Program-made: the position numbers and the translations under genes
Notes under the pieces: generated by a model
The model's input: the letters and a program-made list of their open reading frames with translations, nothing else
Database searches by the model: none
What the model was told of the DNA's origin: nothing
From: an uncultured Saprospiraceae bacterium
GTDB taxonomy: Bacteria > Bacteroidota > Bacteroidia > Chitinophagales > Saprospiraceae
Direction: 5' to 3'
Length of the DNA stretch: 64,000 nt
Assembly: GCA_937959275.1 (NCBI GenBank)
Contig: CALGLU010000013.1
Span: 38,910-102,909, forward strand
In this document: positions 18,877-27,373 of the stretch, one piece after another
Layout of the letters: each line of letters begins with the position of its first letter
How positions within the stretch are numbered: the stretch's first letter is position 1

Positions 18877-19344
18877 TTAATCTTTAATACATCTAATTGC
18901 ATATTGAGATAATGTTGCGTCTGAACTATTCTTTCTCAGATTCGCTTCGTTGTATTTCATCTGTCTTGCAATTGCTCGAATGCTGCCATTTGCAAACACG
19001 CCGTTAGGATCTTGGGTCCATAAAAATGCGTCTAACGTGCTCTGAACTCCACTATCAAGATATCTTGGATCAACACAAAAATTTATGTGAATGGTATCAT
19101 ATACATTACCATCACAATCTGTAGATAAATCATCACAACAACAACAACAACAACAACTTAGAGATTTCCAGACAGTTCCATTGAAGCCAAGAAAATTAGT
19201 GCCATCAAATTTGATTGTCCCAGGGGCTGGTGTTGGGCTGTCATTATCTGAAATGATAATAGCTCCTTCAATTTCAAGCTTTTCGGATTGAGCAAAGAGA
19301 AAATGTGTGCTGAGTAAAAGGAAGAAAATTCTCATTTTGCTCAT
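18877..19344 (-). CDS. Small secreted protein with seven consecutive cysteines
   Basis: The 155-residue protein has a signal peptide (MRIFFLLLSTHFLFA) and an N-terminal motif QSEKLEIEGAIIISDNDSPT and PGTIKFDGTNFLGFNGTVWK, common at the start of Bacteroidota surface and fibre-like proteins. A run of seven Cys (codons at 19135-19155) follows, then DD and a C-terminal domain ending IRCIKD. The same start and end occur in the amber-broken paralogue at 25509-26003. The final RCIKD resembles the end of the Fibrobacter major paralogous domain, but that is only a resemblance. Its start codons (19344 or 19335) fall at the edge of a duplicated kinase fragment, so its original promoter may be lost. Confidence 0.6.
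   Translation of the reverse strand: MSKMRIFFLLLSTHFLFAQSEKLEIEGAIIISDNDSPTPAPGTIKFDGTNFLGFNGTVWKSLSCCCCCCCDDLSTDCDGNVYDTIHINFCVDPRYLDSGVQSTLDAFLWTQDPNGVFANGSIRAIARQMKYNEANLRKNSSDATLSQYAIRCIKD
19135..19155 (-). repeat. Trinucleotide microsatellite (TGT)7 inside a coding region
   Basis: Seven perfect TGT codons, seen as ACA repeats on the plus strand, encode the Cys run. Length changes would stay in frame and alter the number of cysteines. Confidence 0.9.
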
Positions 19345-19606
19345 TTGATTTAGAAAATGTAAGCCAGGAATGTATTGAGTGGAGGGAAATTATTGATTCC
19401 TCAAACAATGTTGTCGTTATTGAAAATAAAACCAGGGAATATTTACCAATTATAAGCGGAGCATGTCAAGTGGAACTTCTTAATACATTAGGTAATTTTT
19501 ACTTAATGAAAAATAATCAGGATTCATCATTTCACTACTACAATAAAAGAATTGATTTAGCTGACTCATTACAGGCTTGGGAACAATTGGTTATGGGACT
19601 AAATGG
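19331..19606 (+). repeat. Duplicated 276-bp fragment of the TPR histidine kinase gene
   Basis: This segment aligns without gaps to 21326-21601, the 5' part of the intact kinase gene. I count 13 differences by eye (about 95% identity), all transitions. It keeps the kinase reading frame until a TGA at 19611-19613. It has neither the kinase start nor anything beyond the first tetratricopeptide-like region, so it is a remnant and not a gene. Confidence 0.9.
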
Positions 19607-19780
19607 GAGATGAAACTCAACATGTGCTAAAGGTATGGGAGGGTACATATGAGTAAAACTGGTTTAATGCAAAAGATGGGAGGGTTTTCAGATCCAACAA
19701 CAACCCAGTCAGGTGAAAATGGCTTAGTAATAGAACCGATTGATCGATCACGCGACTGGGCTGTGCATATAAAGCGTTGA
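19601..19780 (+). pseudogene. Decayed 3' end of a second DUF5060-type gene
   Basis: Reading the plus strand gives DETQHVLKVWEGTYE, then a TAA at 19654-19656, then NWFNAKDGRVFRSNNNP. After a frame change near 19705-19712 it gives GENGLVIEPIDRSRDWAVHI and ends with KR and TGA at 19778-19780. These match the last residues of the intact DUF5060 protein (DHILKVESGRYEIVWYAAKK, GEKGLELVPTDRSMDWAVHI). Identity is moderate, so this was a paralogue and not a recent copy. It is fused directly to the kinase fragment; the joint lies in AAATGG at about 19601-19606. Confidence 0.85.
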
Positions 19781-19808
19781 ATTAATTAAAATACATTCTC
19801 ACCTATCA

Positions 19809-21017
19809 TTACCTGACAGTAAATCTATGAGTGCTTGTTTTGCCCATATGATTAATTTGAAATCTCCACGTACCAGCACGGGCATTACTCGGTAAGCGAA
19901 TATTTTGGCTTCGCCACCAGGCATTGGAAAAATTTGGTTGGCCTTCGGTGCCTGGTCGATAGGTCCAAGACCAAAATACAGTTCCATTGGGTTGAATTAC
20001 CTTCCAATAACTGTTTCTACCTCTTACCTGATGTCTAAAATAACCTACTAAATATACTAAGGCTCCTTTATTAAAGACGTTTTGTTCATTTCTAATGGCT
20101 TTTTGAGGACAGTCTCTAAATATTGGTTTCGCTGAATGGGTTTTCAAGGCGTTTAATCCAGTATCGACATAAGGTTTTTGATTGGCCCAATAGGAAGTGC
20201 TGCCATTTGATCGATTACAATTTCCTCCATAAGGATCAATAATCTTACCACTACTATTCTTGATTTCAAAATGCAAATGTGGGTTTGTAGAAATCCCAGA
20301 ACTGCCTACTATACCTAAAAATTCTCCTCTTTTTACATAAGATCCGACTCCTTTAGACGTAGTAGAATTCTTTTTTAAATGCCAATATGTAGACCTTGAT
20401 CCATCTGAATGACGGATTATTATGCCATTGGCACCTTGGCCATTCCAAGTACAATTTTTATCATATCGATTACTTTGCTTATAGACAATATGTCCGGGTG
20501 CGCCTGCGATCACATGAACATGATTTCGGTCCATTTTATCCCATTGAAATGGAAAAAGAGCAATATCAGTTCCACTGTGATTATAGCTTGGCGTATCATA
20601 AGTTCGCTTGCCGCATCTATAGTCAGTTAAGCGGTCAGGACCATTAGGATTATGGTCCACATAGTTAGTGATGGTATAATATCCCGGATCCCTTAATCCA
20701 TTTGCTTTGCGTAAAGGCCAACTAAATTTGACTGGAGCTCGTGAAATAGCCTCGCTGATAACACCACTTTGTTTGAGGTCATGAATATTTTTTTCCACAG
20801 CATCATCTAATCTTTTAGCTTCAGCTTCAGAAATACATGATTCTTTTGGATTTGACAAGTCAGCTGTTTCTTCAAAAAATCCTCCACCATCTCCAGGGTT
20901 TTGTACAAATTCCTGTGTGTTTAAATCTCCTTGTTCAGGATTTTCTTTTTGACATGCACATAATAAAATAGTAATAAAAAAAAGTAAAGATGTTTTGTGT
21001 ACACTAAAATTAAGCAT
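19809..21017 (-). CDS. M23 (LytM-type) metallopeptidase lipoprotein
   Basis: This is a 402-residue protein with a lipoprotein signal (FFITILLCAC, Cys at the lipobox). The peptidase domain contains HSGTDIAL (zinc His and Asp), YWHLKK and HLHFEIKNSSGKIIDPYG (HxH motif with second zinc His), the full M23/LytM set. M23 enzymes cut peptidoglycan cross-links or glycine-rich peptides. The final 80 residues (FRDCPQKAIRNEQNVFNKGA... TWRFQINHMGKTSTHRFTVR) form an extra beta-rich domain of unknown role. It is probably anchored in the outer membrane. It is divergent from the histidine kinase gene with a 249-bp gap. Confidence 0.88.
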   Translation of the reverse strand: MLNFSVHKTSLLFFITILLCACQKENPEQGDLNTQEFVQNPGDGGGFFEETADLSNPKESCISEAEAKRLDDAVEKNIHDLKQSGVISEAISRAPVKFSWPLRKANGLRDPGYYTITNYVDHNPNGPDRLTDYRCGKRTYDTPSYNHSGTDIALFPFQWDKMDRNHVHVIAGAPGHIVYKQSNRYDKNCTWNGQGANGIIIRHSDGSRSTYWHLKKNSTTSKGVGSYVKRGEFLGIVGSSGISTNPHLHFEIKNSSGKIIDPYGGNCNRSNGSTSYWANQKPYVDTGLNALKTHSAKPIFRDCPQKAIRNEQNVFNKGALVYLVGYFRHQVRGRNSYWKVIQPNGTVFWSWTYRPGTEGQPNFSNAWWRSQNIRLPSNARAGTWRFQINHMGKTSTHRFTVR

Positions 21018-21202
21018 TGTAAATGTTTAAATGTTAGCGTGACACCAAATTAGGAACACACTAAAAGTACAAATAATAAATCAGAAAAAGAAGATTAGCT
21101 GTCTGTAGGCATATATAATTACTTGTGTTAAAAAGATGGAAGCAGGTAATTAACAAAGAACAAGTTAAGTCCATATTGAGTTGGCATGCACATCGGATTA
21201 GC

Positions 21203-21221
21203 TTAGGGTTTACCCGTAGAC
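21203..21221. promoter_or_regulatory. Candidate operator TTAGGGTTTACCCG-type
   Basis: TTAGGGTTTACCCGTAGAC lies 45 bp before the kinase start and within the gap to the divergent M23 gene. The core GGGTTTACCC is a perfect palindrome, and the same 14-base core plus GAC recurs at 26055-26073. No factor is known to me for this site. Confidence 0.45.
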
Positions 21222-21266
21222 GGAAAAAAATTATAAAAGTTAACTTTAGATATAAAATCGCACAAA

Positions 21267-23465
21267 TTGACACTTAAAGAGGCTCGTGTATTTTTTAGAT
21301 CAGTCTGTCTATTGATCAGTTTTATCTCATTTTGCTCATTTGATTTAGAAGATGTAAGCCAGGAATGCATTGAATGGAGGGAAATTATTGATTCTTCAAA
21401 CAATGTTGTCGTTATTGAAAATAGGACCAGAGAATATTTGCCAATTATAAGCGGAGCATGTCAAGCGGAACTTCTTAATACATTAGGTAATTTTTACTTA
21501 ATGAAAAATAATCAAGATTCATCATTTTACTACTACAATAAAGGAATTGATTTAGCTGACTCATTACAGGCTTGGGAACAATTGGTTACGGGACTAAATG
21601 GCAGAGCAAAATGTCAGTCACGGTTTGGTTTTAAAGATGAAGCTAAGGCAACATTTGCTGAGGTTAAAACTATACTTGATCAGGGTCATGCTCAAGCAAG
21701 TTGGGGTTCCTATTATAGGGATATGTCCCTTTTTTATAACGAAAGCTTTGATTATTATTCAGCTATTTTATATGCAGACTCTGCATTGGTCCATGTGAAA
21801 AATGATGCTAAAGAAACCGCCCTACAACATCATAATAAAGGGGTGTATTATATTAATTTAGGAGATTATCATAAAGCTATTTCACAAATTATATCTGCTA
21901 TAGAAGTCAGCCAAAACTTACCTAACGGCAACTTAAGCCCTATGTACTATACTTTAGGTTATACATATTTTGAGACCGAACAATATGAGGCTTCAAAAAA
22001 GGCATTTGAAAAATCATTGTCTTTAGCCCAAAAAGACAATTATCTCGAACTAGCACTTATGGTAGCATTAAAGCAAGCAAACCTCTATAAGGTAATGGGG
22101 GAAAAAGAAAAAGCCCTTGAAGCTTCAAATTATGCTTTAGAATTGATCAAACAATCAGTAAATCAACATGAAATAGCAAAGACGTATTTAGTTCGTGGAA
22201 TGATGATGGAAGAGCTTTTAGAAAACGATGATCAGGCTTTATTTTTTTATAAAAAGTCTTATGACTTAGCTAAGCAGTTAACTTCGAAGTCGCGCCACTC
22301 TCCTACACAACAGTTAGCAAAGTTTTATATTAAAAAATATCAATTGGCTGATGCAAAGATCATACTGGATGAATTGATTGAACTAACGAATCAATTTGAT
22401 CAACCTGAATTAAAGTCAAGTACACAAAAAATACTGAGCGAGTATTATGAAAAATTAGGACAACCACAAAAAGCTTTGAAGCACTACAAGGCTTTTCATA
22501 CTCTAAATGATTCTATAAATAATAAGGAAGTGCGAAAGCAAACAACTTATTTTGAAAGACAGTTTGATACCAAACAAAAAGAAATAGATATACTACAGCT
22601 AAACGAAGCAAACCGAAAACATAAACAGGAAACTGTTGAAGCCAAGTCACTTCAACGAAAATATCTTTTAAGTGCTTTGTGTCTTGGAGCTTTATTTATA
22701 CTTGGGCTATACGGCTCGTTTGTATTGAACAAACAGAAAAAATCGCTTAAAAAAGCACATGAAAAATTATCGGAATCTAATAAAATTAAAAATCGTCTGT
22801 TTTCAATTATCGCACATGATGTAAGAGGACTGATTGTACCGTTTCAACGTACAGGAAAGATACTTGGGTATCATATTGATAAAGGTAACTCGGATAGAGT
22901 TAAACAAATATCAAATGAACTTGAAAATAACGCGAACCAATTGTCCGATATGTTTGACAACCTATTAAAGTGGTCGATTGATCAAATGGAGGGCTATGAA
23001 ACTAAGGTAGAAGAGATGAGAGTAAAGGAAGAACTAGAATCAATAGTTTCTACTTTTCAGGAAATTGCCCATTATAAATCTACTGAAATCCAATTGTTAG
23101 GTAACTTAAATGATACTATATTAATTGATAAGAACGCCTTTCACATAATTTTGAGAAATTTGATTGGAAATGCACTTAAGTATACGGAAGATGGGATTGT
23201 AAAAATTGATTGGAAAAAAACACCAGAATTATTAGAATTACAAGTTATTGATTCGGGAACAGGCATTGATGAAAAACAAATTGAGAAATTATTTAAATTA
23301 GGAAATAAAGTACAAAAATTAGGTACAAAGGGAGAGAAAGGTACAGGCTTAGGACTACATTTAGTACATCAGTTTATTGATAAATTAAGTGGACAAATTT
23401 CCGTACAATCAGAATTGAATAAAGGGACTACATTTTCTTTAAAATTCCCTTCTTATGCAGCTTAA
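21267..23465 (+). CDS. TPR-containing sensor histidine kinase
   Basis: The 732-residue kinase has a signal-like hydrophobic N-terminus (about 8-25), an extracytoplasmic tetratricopeptide region (about 70-420, e.g. AKETALQHHNKGVYYINLGD, YYTLGYTYFETEQYEASKKA), a coiled coil and one membrane helix (467-487). The cytoplasmic part has a HisKA-type helix with FSIIAHDVRG (phospho-His H517) and an ATPase domain (N box NLIGNALKY 631-639, DSGTGI 662-667, GTGLGLHLV). The only start giving the signal segment is TTG at 21267; the first in-frame ATG is near codon 79. The partner regulator follows 31 bp later. A 276-bp copy of its 5' part lies at 19331-19606. Confidence 0.88.
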   Translation: MTLKEARVFFRSVCLLISFISFCSFDLEDVSQECIEWREIIDSSNNVVVIENRTREYLPIISGACQAELLNTLGNFYLMKNNQDSSFYYYNKGIDLADSLQAWEQLVTGLNGRAKCQSRFGFKDEAKATFAEVKTILDQGHAQASWGSYYRDMSLFYNESFDYYSAILYADSALVHVKNDAKETALQHHNKGVYYINLGDYHKAISQIISAIEVSQNLPNGNLSPMYYTLGYTYFETEQYEASKKAFEKSLSLAQKDNYLELALMVALKQANLYKVMGEKEKALEASNYALELIKQSVNQHEIAKTYLVRGMMMEELLENDDQALFFYKKSYDLAKQLTSKSRHSPTQQLAKFYIKKYQLADAKIILDELIELTNQFDQPELKSSTQKILSEYYEKLGQPQKALKHYKAFHTLNDSINNKEVRKQTTYFERQFDTKQKEIDILQLNEANRKHKQETVEAKSLQRKYLLSALCLGALFILGLYGSFVLNKQKKSLKKAHEKLSESNKIKNRLFSIIAHDVRGLIVPFQRTGKILGYHIDKGNSDRVKQISNELENNANQLSDMFDNLLKWSIDQMEGYETKVEEMRVKEELESIVSTFQEIAHYKSTEIQLLGNLNDTILIDKNAFHIILRNLIGNALKYTEDGIVKIDWKKTPELLELQVIDSGTGIDEKQIEKLFKLGNKVQKLGTKGEKGTGLGLHLVHQFIDKLSGQISVQSELNKGTTFSLKFPSYAA

Positions 23466-23496
23466 ATTCAAGGAACCTTAAAAAGAGAATAAAATA

Positions 23497-24207
23497 ATGA
23501 ACGTCTATGTGGTTGAAGATGATATTCTACATTTAGAAGATGTGATAATTTCATTAGAAAACTTAGGATATAACTGCGTAGGCCATTCAGATGAGTCTTT
23601 AGATGCCATCCAACGAATCGAAAAAGTCAATCCTGATGTCATTTTAATAGATATACATTTACATGGAAAAGAGGCTGGGATCACCTTATCTCGTATGATA
23701 AAGTCAATGTTTCAATTACCTGTTATTTTTACAACTAGTGATAGATCTCAACACATGATTGAATCAGCAACTGATGTAGAACCTGTTGCCTATCTTACAA
23801 AGCCAATTGATGATGGGGCTCTACATGCTGCATTGATGTTGGCGCAAAAGCAAAATGCAAGCGCTGCCACCATAAATTCTTTCAGCAGTAGTTTATATAT
23901 CAAGCATAGAGAAAAATTAGTCAAGGTGTCGACGGCATCTATCGTCTATGTGTTTTCTGATACAAAAAACTATTGCAGCTTATTGACAAAAGATGGTAAG
24001 AAACTGACTTTTAGAAACTCCTTGCTTGGTTTTAAAAAGCTACTTGATCCTCATCACTTCGTACAGATTCATCGAGGATATTTAGTCAATTTGTCCTTCA
24101 TCAACAGCTATTCAGAATCGGAAAATTCACTCGTTTTGCTTGAACAAACATTACCGGTTGGAAGTACTTTTAAAAAGGAACTTTTTAAGCATTTGAAGAT
24201 TATTTAA
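23497..24207 (+). CDS. LytTR-family response regulator
   Basis: The 236-residue protein has a receiver domain (about 1-118; acidic pocket E7/D8/D9, phospho-acceptor D52 in LIDIHLHG, K in LTKPIDD). A C-terminal LytTR DNA-binding domain follows (about 135-236: LYIKHREKLVKVSTASIVYV, KNYCSLLTKDGKK, FVQIHRGYLVNL). It is the cognate regulator of the TPR histidine kinase just upstream. LytTR regulators in Bacteroidota often control surface or secreted proteins; targets here are unknown, though the TTAGGGTTTACCC sites at 21203 and 26055 are worth testing. Confidence 0.92.
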   Translation: MNVYVVEDDILHLEDVIISLENLGYNCVGHSDESLDAIQRIEKVNPDVILIDIHLHGKEAGITLSRMIKSMFQLPVIFTTSDRSQHMIESATDVEPVAYLTKPIDDGALHAALMLAQKQNASAATINSFSSSLYIKHREKLVKVSTASIVYVFSDTKNYCSLLTKDGKKLTFRNSLLGFKKLLDPHHFVQIHRGYLVNLSFINSYSESENSLVLLEQTLPVGSTFKKELFKHLKII

Positions 24208-24665
24208 AACCACTCTTTAATATATTTCTGAGGATTCACTAGCACTTTGAAACGCCTGCTGGAAAACTATTCTATGCACTTTAATTTAATTTAAAAAGTA
24301 TAGTCTCTCTTTCCACGACTTCAGAATATTTTATGATTATTTTAATATTGTTCGTCCCGCTGAAAAGGTAGTTCGACTACAAGAATAACTAATTCGGCCA
24401 TAAAACGTCAATTCGCAATACACTATTGAGCTACATTTAAAAACCTCAGGAAATAATTGAATTGGCATTGGTCATATTTAAAAATTATAAATGAACACTG
24501 TCATTAAATAAATGAATTAAAATTTTTGTGATACCAATTAGGACAGATGAGTCATTCAAAGGAGTGACTCATCTTATTGCCTTCTAGTCGTCATATGAAT
24601 AACACGGATGAAATTATATACATAATTGAAATATTATTAATACGAATTAGGATAGAATATAAAAA
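24208..24665. other. Intergenic stretch with one perfect inverted repeat
   Basis: No coding frame is convincing here. At 24546-24573 GATGAGTCA and TGACTCATC form a perfect 9-bp inverted repeat around a 10-base loop, followed by TTATT. It could be a weak terminator or an operator for the downstream gene. Confidence 0.5.
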
Positions 24666-25256
24666 ATGAATACGCTCACGTTAAAGATCAAACCTAGCAA
24701 AGATACAGATGATCACCAAGTTAGAATTGTTGTTGATGGAGTAGACTATTTAGATAATTACTTGGGAATTGATCCCCCTCAGTTTTTCGATCAAAAAAAA
24801 TTATTTAAGAAGGGGAAACTCCTCATTGGTAGATGTGATTGTGGATTTGAAGGATGCCATGATATCTTTGTTGATGTAGAAATAAACGGGAATAAAATTA
24901 TTTGGAATGTAGATGACTCCACAAAATTTGAATTTAATAAAATTGAATACATGAAATATATATCAGAAAAGAAAAATGATAACTCTTGGGAAGATTTGTA
25001 TAGAAGAGTTGAAAGACTCGTTTCAATTGAGCTTAAGAATACAAAGATTTACTCTGATTATATTTTTGAATGGGCTTCATGTCGAATTGATAAGAATAAG
25101 ATAGTTCTATCGTATTGCCAAAGAGCTTTGCTAAAACCTATCAAACAAGAGATTCTAGAAATTCGTTGGAATGGGATTGATTGTCAAGATGCTATAAAGC
25201 AAGTAAAGGAATTTATTAAAGAATATCAAGTAAAAGTAAGCGGGGGAGAAAGATAA
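24666..25256 (+). CDS. Hypothetical protein with CDCGFEGC motif
   Basis: This is a 196-residue cytoplasmic protein without signal or membrane segments. It shows an N-terminal beta-rich region (LTLKIKPSKDTDDHQVRIVV), a cysteine cluster GRCDCGFEGCHDIFVDVEIN (about 57-76), and a helical Lys-rich C-terminus. The CxCGxxGC pattern recurs in small uncharacterised proteins sometimes found near polymorphic-toxin loci, but no toxin gene is visible here. Codon use is AT-rich like its neighbours. I do not recognise the family and assign no function. Confidence 0.6.
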   Translation: MNTLTLKIKPSKDTDDHQVRIVVDGVDYLDNYLGIDPPQFFDQKKLFKKGKLLIGRCDCGFEGCHDIFVDVEINGNKIIWNVDDSTKFEFNKIEYMKYISEKKNDNSWEDLYRRVERLVSIELKNTKIYSDYIFEWASCRIDKNKIVLSYCQRALLKPIKQEILEIRWNGIDCQDAIKQVKEFIKEYQVKVSGGER

Positions 25257-25508
25257 CAAGATGCTAATGAACGAAATCAAAAATTAGTACACTATTGGCT
25301 TTGGCGTGTAAAAAAAGGCATCTGTCAAATGAAGGGTCATAGAAGCTTATAATAGAGATATGTTTTTTAAAGCCTAGTTATGCCACTTATCTGACATGGA
25401 TCCTACAAATGGATTAAAATAATTGTCAAAAGGATTTCAAAGAATACAAAGTGGGCTCCCTGATTTATATGTCAAGAAGCCTTTCTGTAATTCAGTAAGA
25501 TTAGTCTA

Positions 25509-26003
25509 TCAATCTTTTATGCATCTTATCGGAAAAGCAAATGCATTTGAATCAGCATTTGACTGACGCATATTTTGCTGGTCATGATAAATTGTTCTGG
25601 CATATGCGCCAATTCCATTATTTGGTGAGACACCCGTGGCATTCGGATCTTGCGTCCAAAAGCTGGTACTTTGAGCATTAAAAGCGCCAGTATATGTAGG
25701 AACACCAGTAAAGTTTGTGGAATTTGTCGCATCACTATTAGGGTATTCCCATGGACCAGTACCATCTGTTATGTTACCAGTCTCTTTTAACTAGGTACCG
25801 GCAACATTAATCGAGAATCCACCTCCTGAGGCAGCCGGATCCAGGTATTGGATGAGTGCTATGTATTTAATCGTTCCAGGGACTGGATTGGTAGCATCAT
25901 TATCCGAAACGACTACGGCACTTTCGATGACTAACTTTTCTGATTGGCCATAAGAAAATGAAAATATAAATACGAAGAGGAAAGCTGTTATTAGATATTT
26001 CAT
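25509..26003 (-). pseudogene. Paralogue of the seven-cysteine protein, interrupted by an in-frame amber codon
   Basis: One frame of 165 codons runs from ATG at 26003 to TGA at 25509-25511, broken only by TAG at 25791-25793. The first 70 codons give a signal peptide and QSEKLVIESAVVVSDNDATN; after the TAG the frame continues LKETGNITDGTGPWEYPNSD and ends FPIRCIKD. Start and end match the intact paralogue at 18877-19344 (QSEKLEIEGAIIISDND, IRCIKD). The natural reading is NVAGT-W-LKETG with TGG changed to TAG. The downstream frame has no other damage, so the lesion is recent, or the codon is read through, or it is a sequencing error. Confidence 0.82.
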
Positions 26004-26054
26004 TAGAAAAATTTTAGTGAAAAATTTAGATAGTTAGAATCCATTTATGCGATT

Positions 26055-26073
26055 TTAGGGTTTACCCGAGGAC
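26055..26073. promoter_or_regulatory. Second TTAGGGTTTACCCG-type site
   Basis: TTAGGGTTTACCCGAGGAC matches the site at 21203-21221 at 17 of 19 positions. It lies between the amber-broken gene (start 26003, minus) and the CAP-domain gene (start 26147, plus) and could serve either. Confidence 0.45.
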
Positions 26074-26146
26074 ATAAATGGTAGACTTTCAGAGTTTGTT
26101 AACAGTTTGATAGATAAGAAATTACAATTGTGCTCGTTTTAGAATC

Positions 26147-26650
26147 ATGCTTTCGAAGTCCTATTTACTACTTTTTCTTTTACTTCTATCACAATTTGTG
26201 TTTGCGCAAAGAGATGAAATGATTCTTAAAAAGGTCAATGAAGTCCGGCAAACTGGTTGCAAATGTGGGCAGTTAAAGATGCAAGCTACACAAGCTTTAG
26301 TATGGAATGATCAGTTAGAATATTCTGCATTACTCCATGCACGAGATATGAAGAAGTACAATTTTTTTGGACATCACTCTAAAGATGGAAAAGACGTAGG
26401 GACTCGTGTCGAGGCAATCGGTTACAAGTGGCTTGTGATAGGAGAGAACTTAGGCGAAGGTCAGAAGACATTTGAAGAAGTTTTGCAAGATTGGATTAAG
26501 AGTCCAAGCCATTGCGAAATGTTGATGAATCCCAAAGTGACTGAAATGGGCGTTGCTAAGTTTGATCGGTTTTGGGTTCAGCATTTTGGTAAGCCCGCAG
26601 ATTCTTCACAAAAAGTAAAAAGACATGTCCAACGCAGACAACGCAATTGA
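26147..26650 (+). CDS. Secreted CAP-domain (SCP/PR1, YkwD-like) protein
   Basis: The 167-residue protein has a signal peptide (LLLFLLLLSQFVFA) and one CAP domain. Marks are LVWNDQLEYSALLHARDM, NFFGHHSKDGKDVGTRV (the His of the CAP cavity), GENLGEG (Glu) and SPSHCEMLMNPKVTEMGV (second His). These give the His/Glu/His set typical of bacterial CAP proteins. An added cysteine pair, CKCG, lies near the N-terminus. Bacterial CAP proteins are secreted and mostly of unknown function. The basic tail KVKRHVQRRQRN is unusual. Confidence 0.88.
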   Translation: MLSKSYLLLFLLLLSQFVFAQRDEMILKKVNEVRQTGCKCGQLKMQATQALVWNDQLEYSALLHARDMKKYNFFGHHSKDGKDVGTRVEAIGYKWLVIGENLGEGQKTFEEVLQDWIKSPSHCEMLMNPKVTEMGVAKFDRFWVQHFGKPADSSQKVKRHVQRRQRN

Positions 26651-26667
26651 TCTATAGATATCCTGCT

Positions 26668-27105
26668 CTAGCTTTTATCAATGAGCTGAATAATTTTATC
26701 ATTCTTAAATATAAATTCAGAAGTTCCAACCATCTTAATTGTATCTCCTGACTTTAAATCGAGACTCAAATCATTTTTTAAAATACCAAAATAGTCAATT
26801 TGAACAATGACTTTGTCGCCACTATAATCCCAAGATGTGATTGTTTGCTTTCGTTCAGCAAAATATAATTTAGTTTCTTCCGCTTGCTTTTTAAATTCAT
26901 TTATACCGGTTGTCGTAGCATTTAGTTGTCCGTTAGATATATTTTGGAATATGATATTGTCATCAAGATGTTGGATCATTTTTTTAGTGTCAAATTGGTT
27001 GTAAGCTTCCACATAGCTTTTAATCATGTTTTCTTTATTGTCTATTGAATTATCCAAACAGCTAACGTTGATAAAAATTAGAAGTAGACCAATAATAAAT
27101 TTCAT
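26668..27105 (-). CDS. NTF2-like lipoprotein
   Basis: The 145-residue protein has a lipoprotein signal (MKFIIGLLLIFINVSC, Cys16). The mature part has the SnoaL/NTF2-like pattern: a first helix MIKSYVEAYNQFDTKKMIQH, then LDDNIIFQNIS, and long strands KQTITSWDYSGDKVIVQIDY and TIKMVGTSEFIFKNDKIIQL. Such proteins form a cone-shaped pocket and may be enzymes or binding proteins. No catalytic residues can be assigned. It is convergent with the CAP gene with a 17-bp gap and stands alone. Confidence 0.75.
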   Translation of the reverse strand: MKFIIGLLLIFINVSCLDNSIDNKENMIKSYVEAYNQFDTKKMIQHLDDNIIFQNISNGQLNATTTGINEFKKQAEETKLYFAERKQTITSWDYSGDKVIVQIDYFGILKNDLSLDLKSGDTIKMVGTSEFIFKNDKIIQLIDKS

Positions 27106-27373
27106 TGTCGTTTAGAATTGTGTTTTATAATTGTGTAAGGTATGAATACTTGATTTGTTTGTTTTAATAATTATTAAAGTGTCTATAAAATACACTCATT
27201 TGGATGCAATGCTACGCGTCATTATAAACATCCTGTTCGGCAGACAGGTGCTGATTCTGGCAAAATGATATGTGAAGAGCCTCGACTCACAGCCCGACCA
27301 TACCAATTGAGACACAGCCTGTCAGTTCGAAAAGAAGGAACTGTTGTGATAAAATAAATCTATAATCAATATT

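Noticed and set aside
25791..25793. Amber codon as programmed read-through or pyrrolysine
   Set aside because: No read-through context or pyrrolysine system is visible, and the protein is a dispensable-looking paralogue; simple mutation is more likely.
27230..27360. GC-richer gap with short hairpins that suggested a tRNA or small RNA
   Set aside because: No cloverleaf or T-loop motif (GTTCGAATC) could be assembled; only short chance-like inverted repeats.
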